From assembly GCA_956465555.1 (NCBI GenBank), contig OY101116.1, positions 1,426,001 to 1,490,000 of the forward strand: a stretch of DNA of 64,000 nucleotides, in the 5' to 3' direction. The notes below the pieces were generated by a model, which did not search any database, was not told the origin of the DNA, and saw only the letters and a program-made list of their open reading frames with translations. Origin of the DNA: Nitzschia sp. pyKryTriq1. Taxonomy: Eukaryota; Bacillariophyta; Bacillariophyceae; Bacillariales; Bacillariaceae. Below are positions 63,360 to 64,000 of this stretch, piece after piece. The stretch's first letter is position 1. Each line of letters begins with the position of its first letter. A program made the translations under genes and the position numbers.

Positions 63360-64000
63360 ATGTGGGGAGGAGGAATGCCGGCACCAGCTGCCCGTCCAGG
63401 TGGTCAGTACGGCCAGCCGATGGGTAAGCCGTCGTTGTCGCTGCCGTTGCGGTTGCCGTTGTTTGACCCTGTCTCTGGAAATGGTTTACTAACCTTTTCT
63501 CTTCCTTCTTTGACTTTTGCAGGCCAACAGCAGCAACAGCAAAAGCATGACATCTTTGTTGGAAACCTTGCTTTCAATACCACAGAAGAGCAGCTGCATC
63601 AAGCATTTTCGGAGATTGGTCGAATCATCAAGGTGCGATTGGTGACGGATATGGAGACTGGAAAACCGCGAGGATTTGCTTTTGTGGAATTCGAAGATCC
63701 ACAGGCAGCGCTCAGTGCCATTCGAAACATGAATGACTATGAACTCAACGGGCGCCGAGTCCGTGTCAACTTTAGTAACAGCTCGCACCTCGAAGCACTG
63801 GCAGGAAAGCTGGGAATGGATTTGTCCCAGCAGACGCAGCAGCGGGGGCAATCTTCTACGGCCACCAGTGCCAGTGCTCCATCGAGTGCGGGAACCAATG
63901 CAGTGTCGGATGCTTTGAAAGCCATGTCCAAGGGGGAAATGTATGACGTTGTCGCCAAATTCAAAGAGGTTGCCGATCGGGATCCAGATGAAGCCAGGCG
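63360..64000 (+). CDS. CSTF2: Cleavage stimulation factor subunit 2 (CstF-64), 5' part
   Basis: Exon 1 is 63360-63423 and exon 2 starts at 63523, with a 99-bp intron in phase 1. The frame is still open at the window end, so the gene is partial. A Gly/Pro/Gln-rich start is followed by one RRM: HDIFVGNLAFNTTEEQLHQA (RNP2), GKPRGFAFVEFEDPQAALSA (RNP1 GFAFVEF) and LNGRRVRVNFS. After a Gln/Thr/Ser linker comes the start of the CstF-64 hinge (DALKAMSKGEMYDVVAKFKE), which binds CstF-77 and symplekin. The protein recognises the U/GU-rich element downstream of polyadenylation sites. The C-terminal domain lies beyond the window. Confidence 0.9.
   Translation, partial: MWGGGMPAPAARPGGQYGQPMGKPSLSLPLRLPLFDPVSGNGLLTFSLPSLTFAGQQQQQQKHDIFVGNLAFNTTEEQLHQAFSEIGRIIKVRLVTDMETGKPRGFAFVEFEDPQAALSAIRNMNDYELNGRRVRVNFSNSSHLEALAGKLGMDLSQQTQQRGQSSTATSASAPSSAGTNAVSDALKAMSKGEMYDVVAKFKEVADRDPDEAR

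Overview
The window looks like nuclear DNA of a diatom or a close photosynthetic stramenopile. Genes sit on both strands at about one per 2 kb. Introns are few and short (about 70-145 bp) with GT..AG ends. Several N-termini combine a signal peptide with an ASAFAP-like cleavage site (AFTP, RAFAA, ALSF), which is the bipartite plastid-targeting signature of secondary red plastids. Genus and species cannot be fixed from sequence alone. I support about 32 protein genes and one transposase relic, and recognised no rRNA, tRNA, CRISPR array or bacterial-type operon.

Layout. 0-12 kb: piggyBac-like transposase relic, sulfotransferase, a proline-rich repeat protein, a YL1_C chromatin protein, a plastid-type drug/metabolite transporter (DMT), and a 5'-nucleotidase-like ectodomain fused to a class C GPCR. 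12-21 kb: calpain, cytochrome P450, a second DMT transporter, a Yvh1-type zinc protein without its phosphatase, and a UPF0489 protein. 21.7-23.7 kb: gene-poor, with a palindrome cluster. 23.7-34 kb: a secreted type I membrane protein, a plastid membrane protein, a GCN20/ABCF ATPase with a 6-nt microexon, and an MSS51-like MYND protein. 34-43 kb: two small membrane proteins, an ARM-like protein, a lineage-specific protein, a RusA-like resolvase, and an MTH1-type Nudix-methyltransferase fusion. 43-49 kb: a tandem-domain and a single-domain zeta-family P-loop kinase flanking an MGST3-type MAPEG protein. 48.6-64 kb: 2OG-oxygenase-like protein, Sec14-like protein, isochorismatase-like/TTL fusion, GT2-like transferase, cactin, a small unknown, a CMC4-like twin-Cys protein, COG3, and the 5' part of CstF-64, which runs off the window.

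The genes do not form one pathway. Housekeeping RNA and trafficking genes (cactin, CstF-64, COG3, ABCF, YL1) are mixed with fusion proteins. The points most worth following are the nucleotidase-like/GPCR fusion, the 6-nt microexon that supplies the Walker B Asp-Glu of the ABCF protein, the MTH1-methyltransferase fusion, the tandem zeta-like kinases, and the palindromic GTAC/TACCGGTA words that fill the intergenic DNA. All exon joins were inferred by eye from splice signals, reading frame and family conservation.
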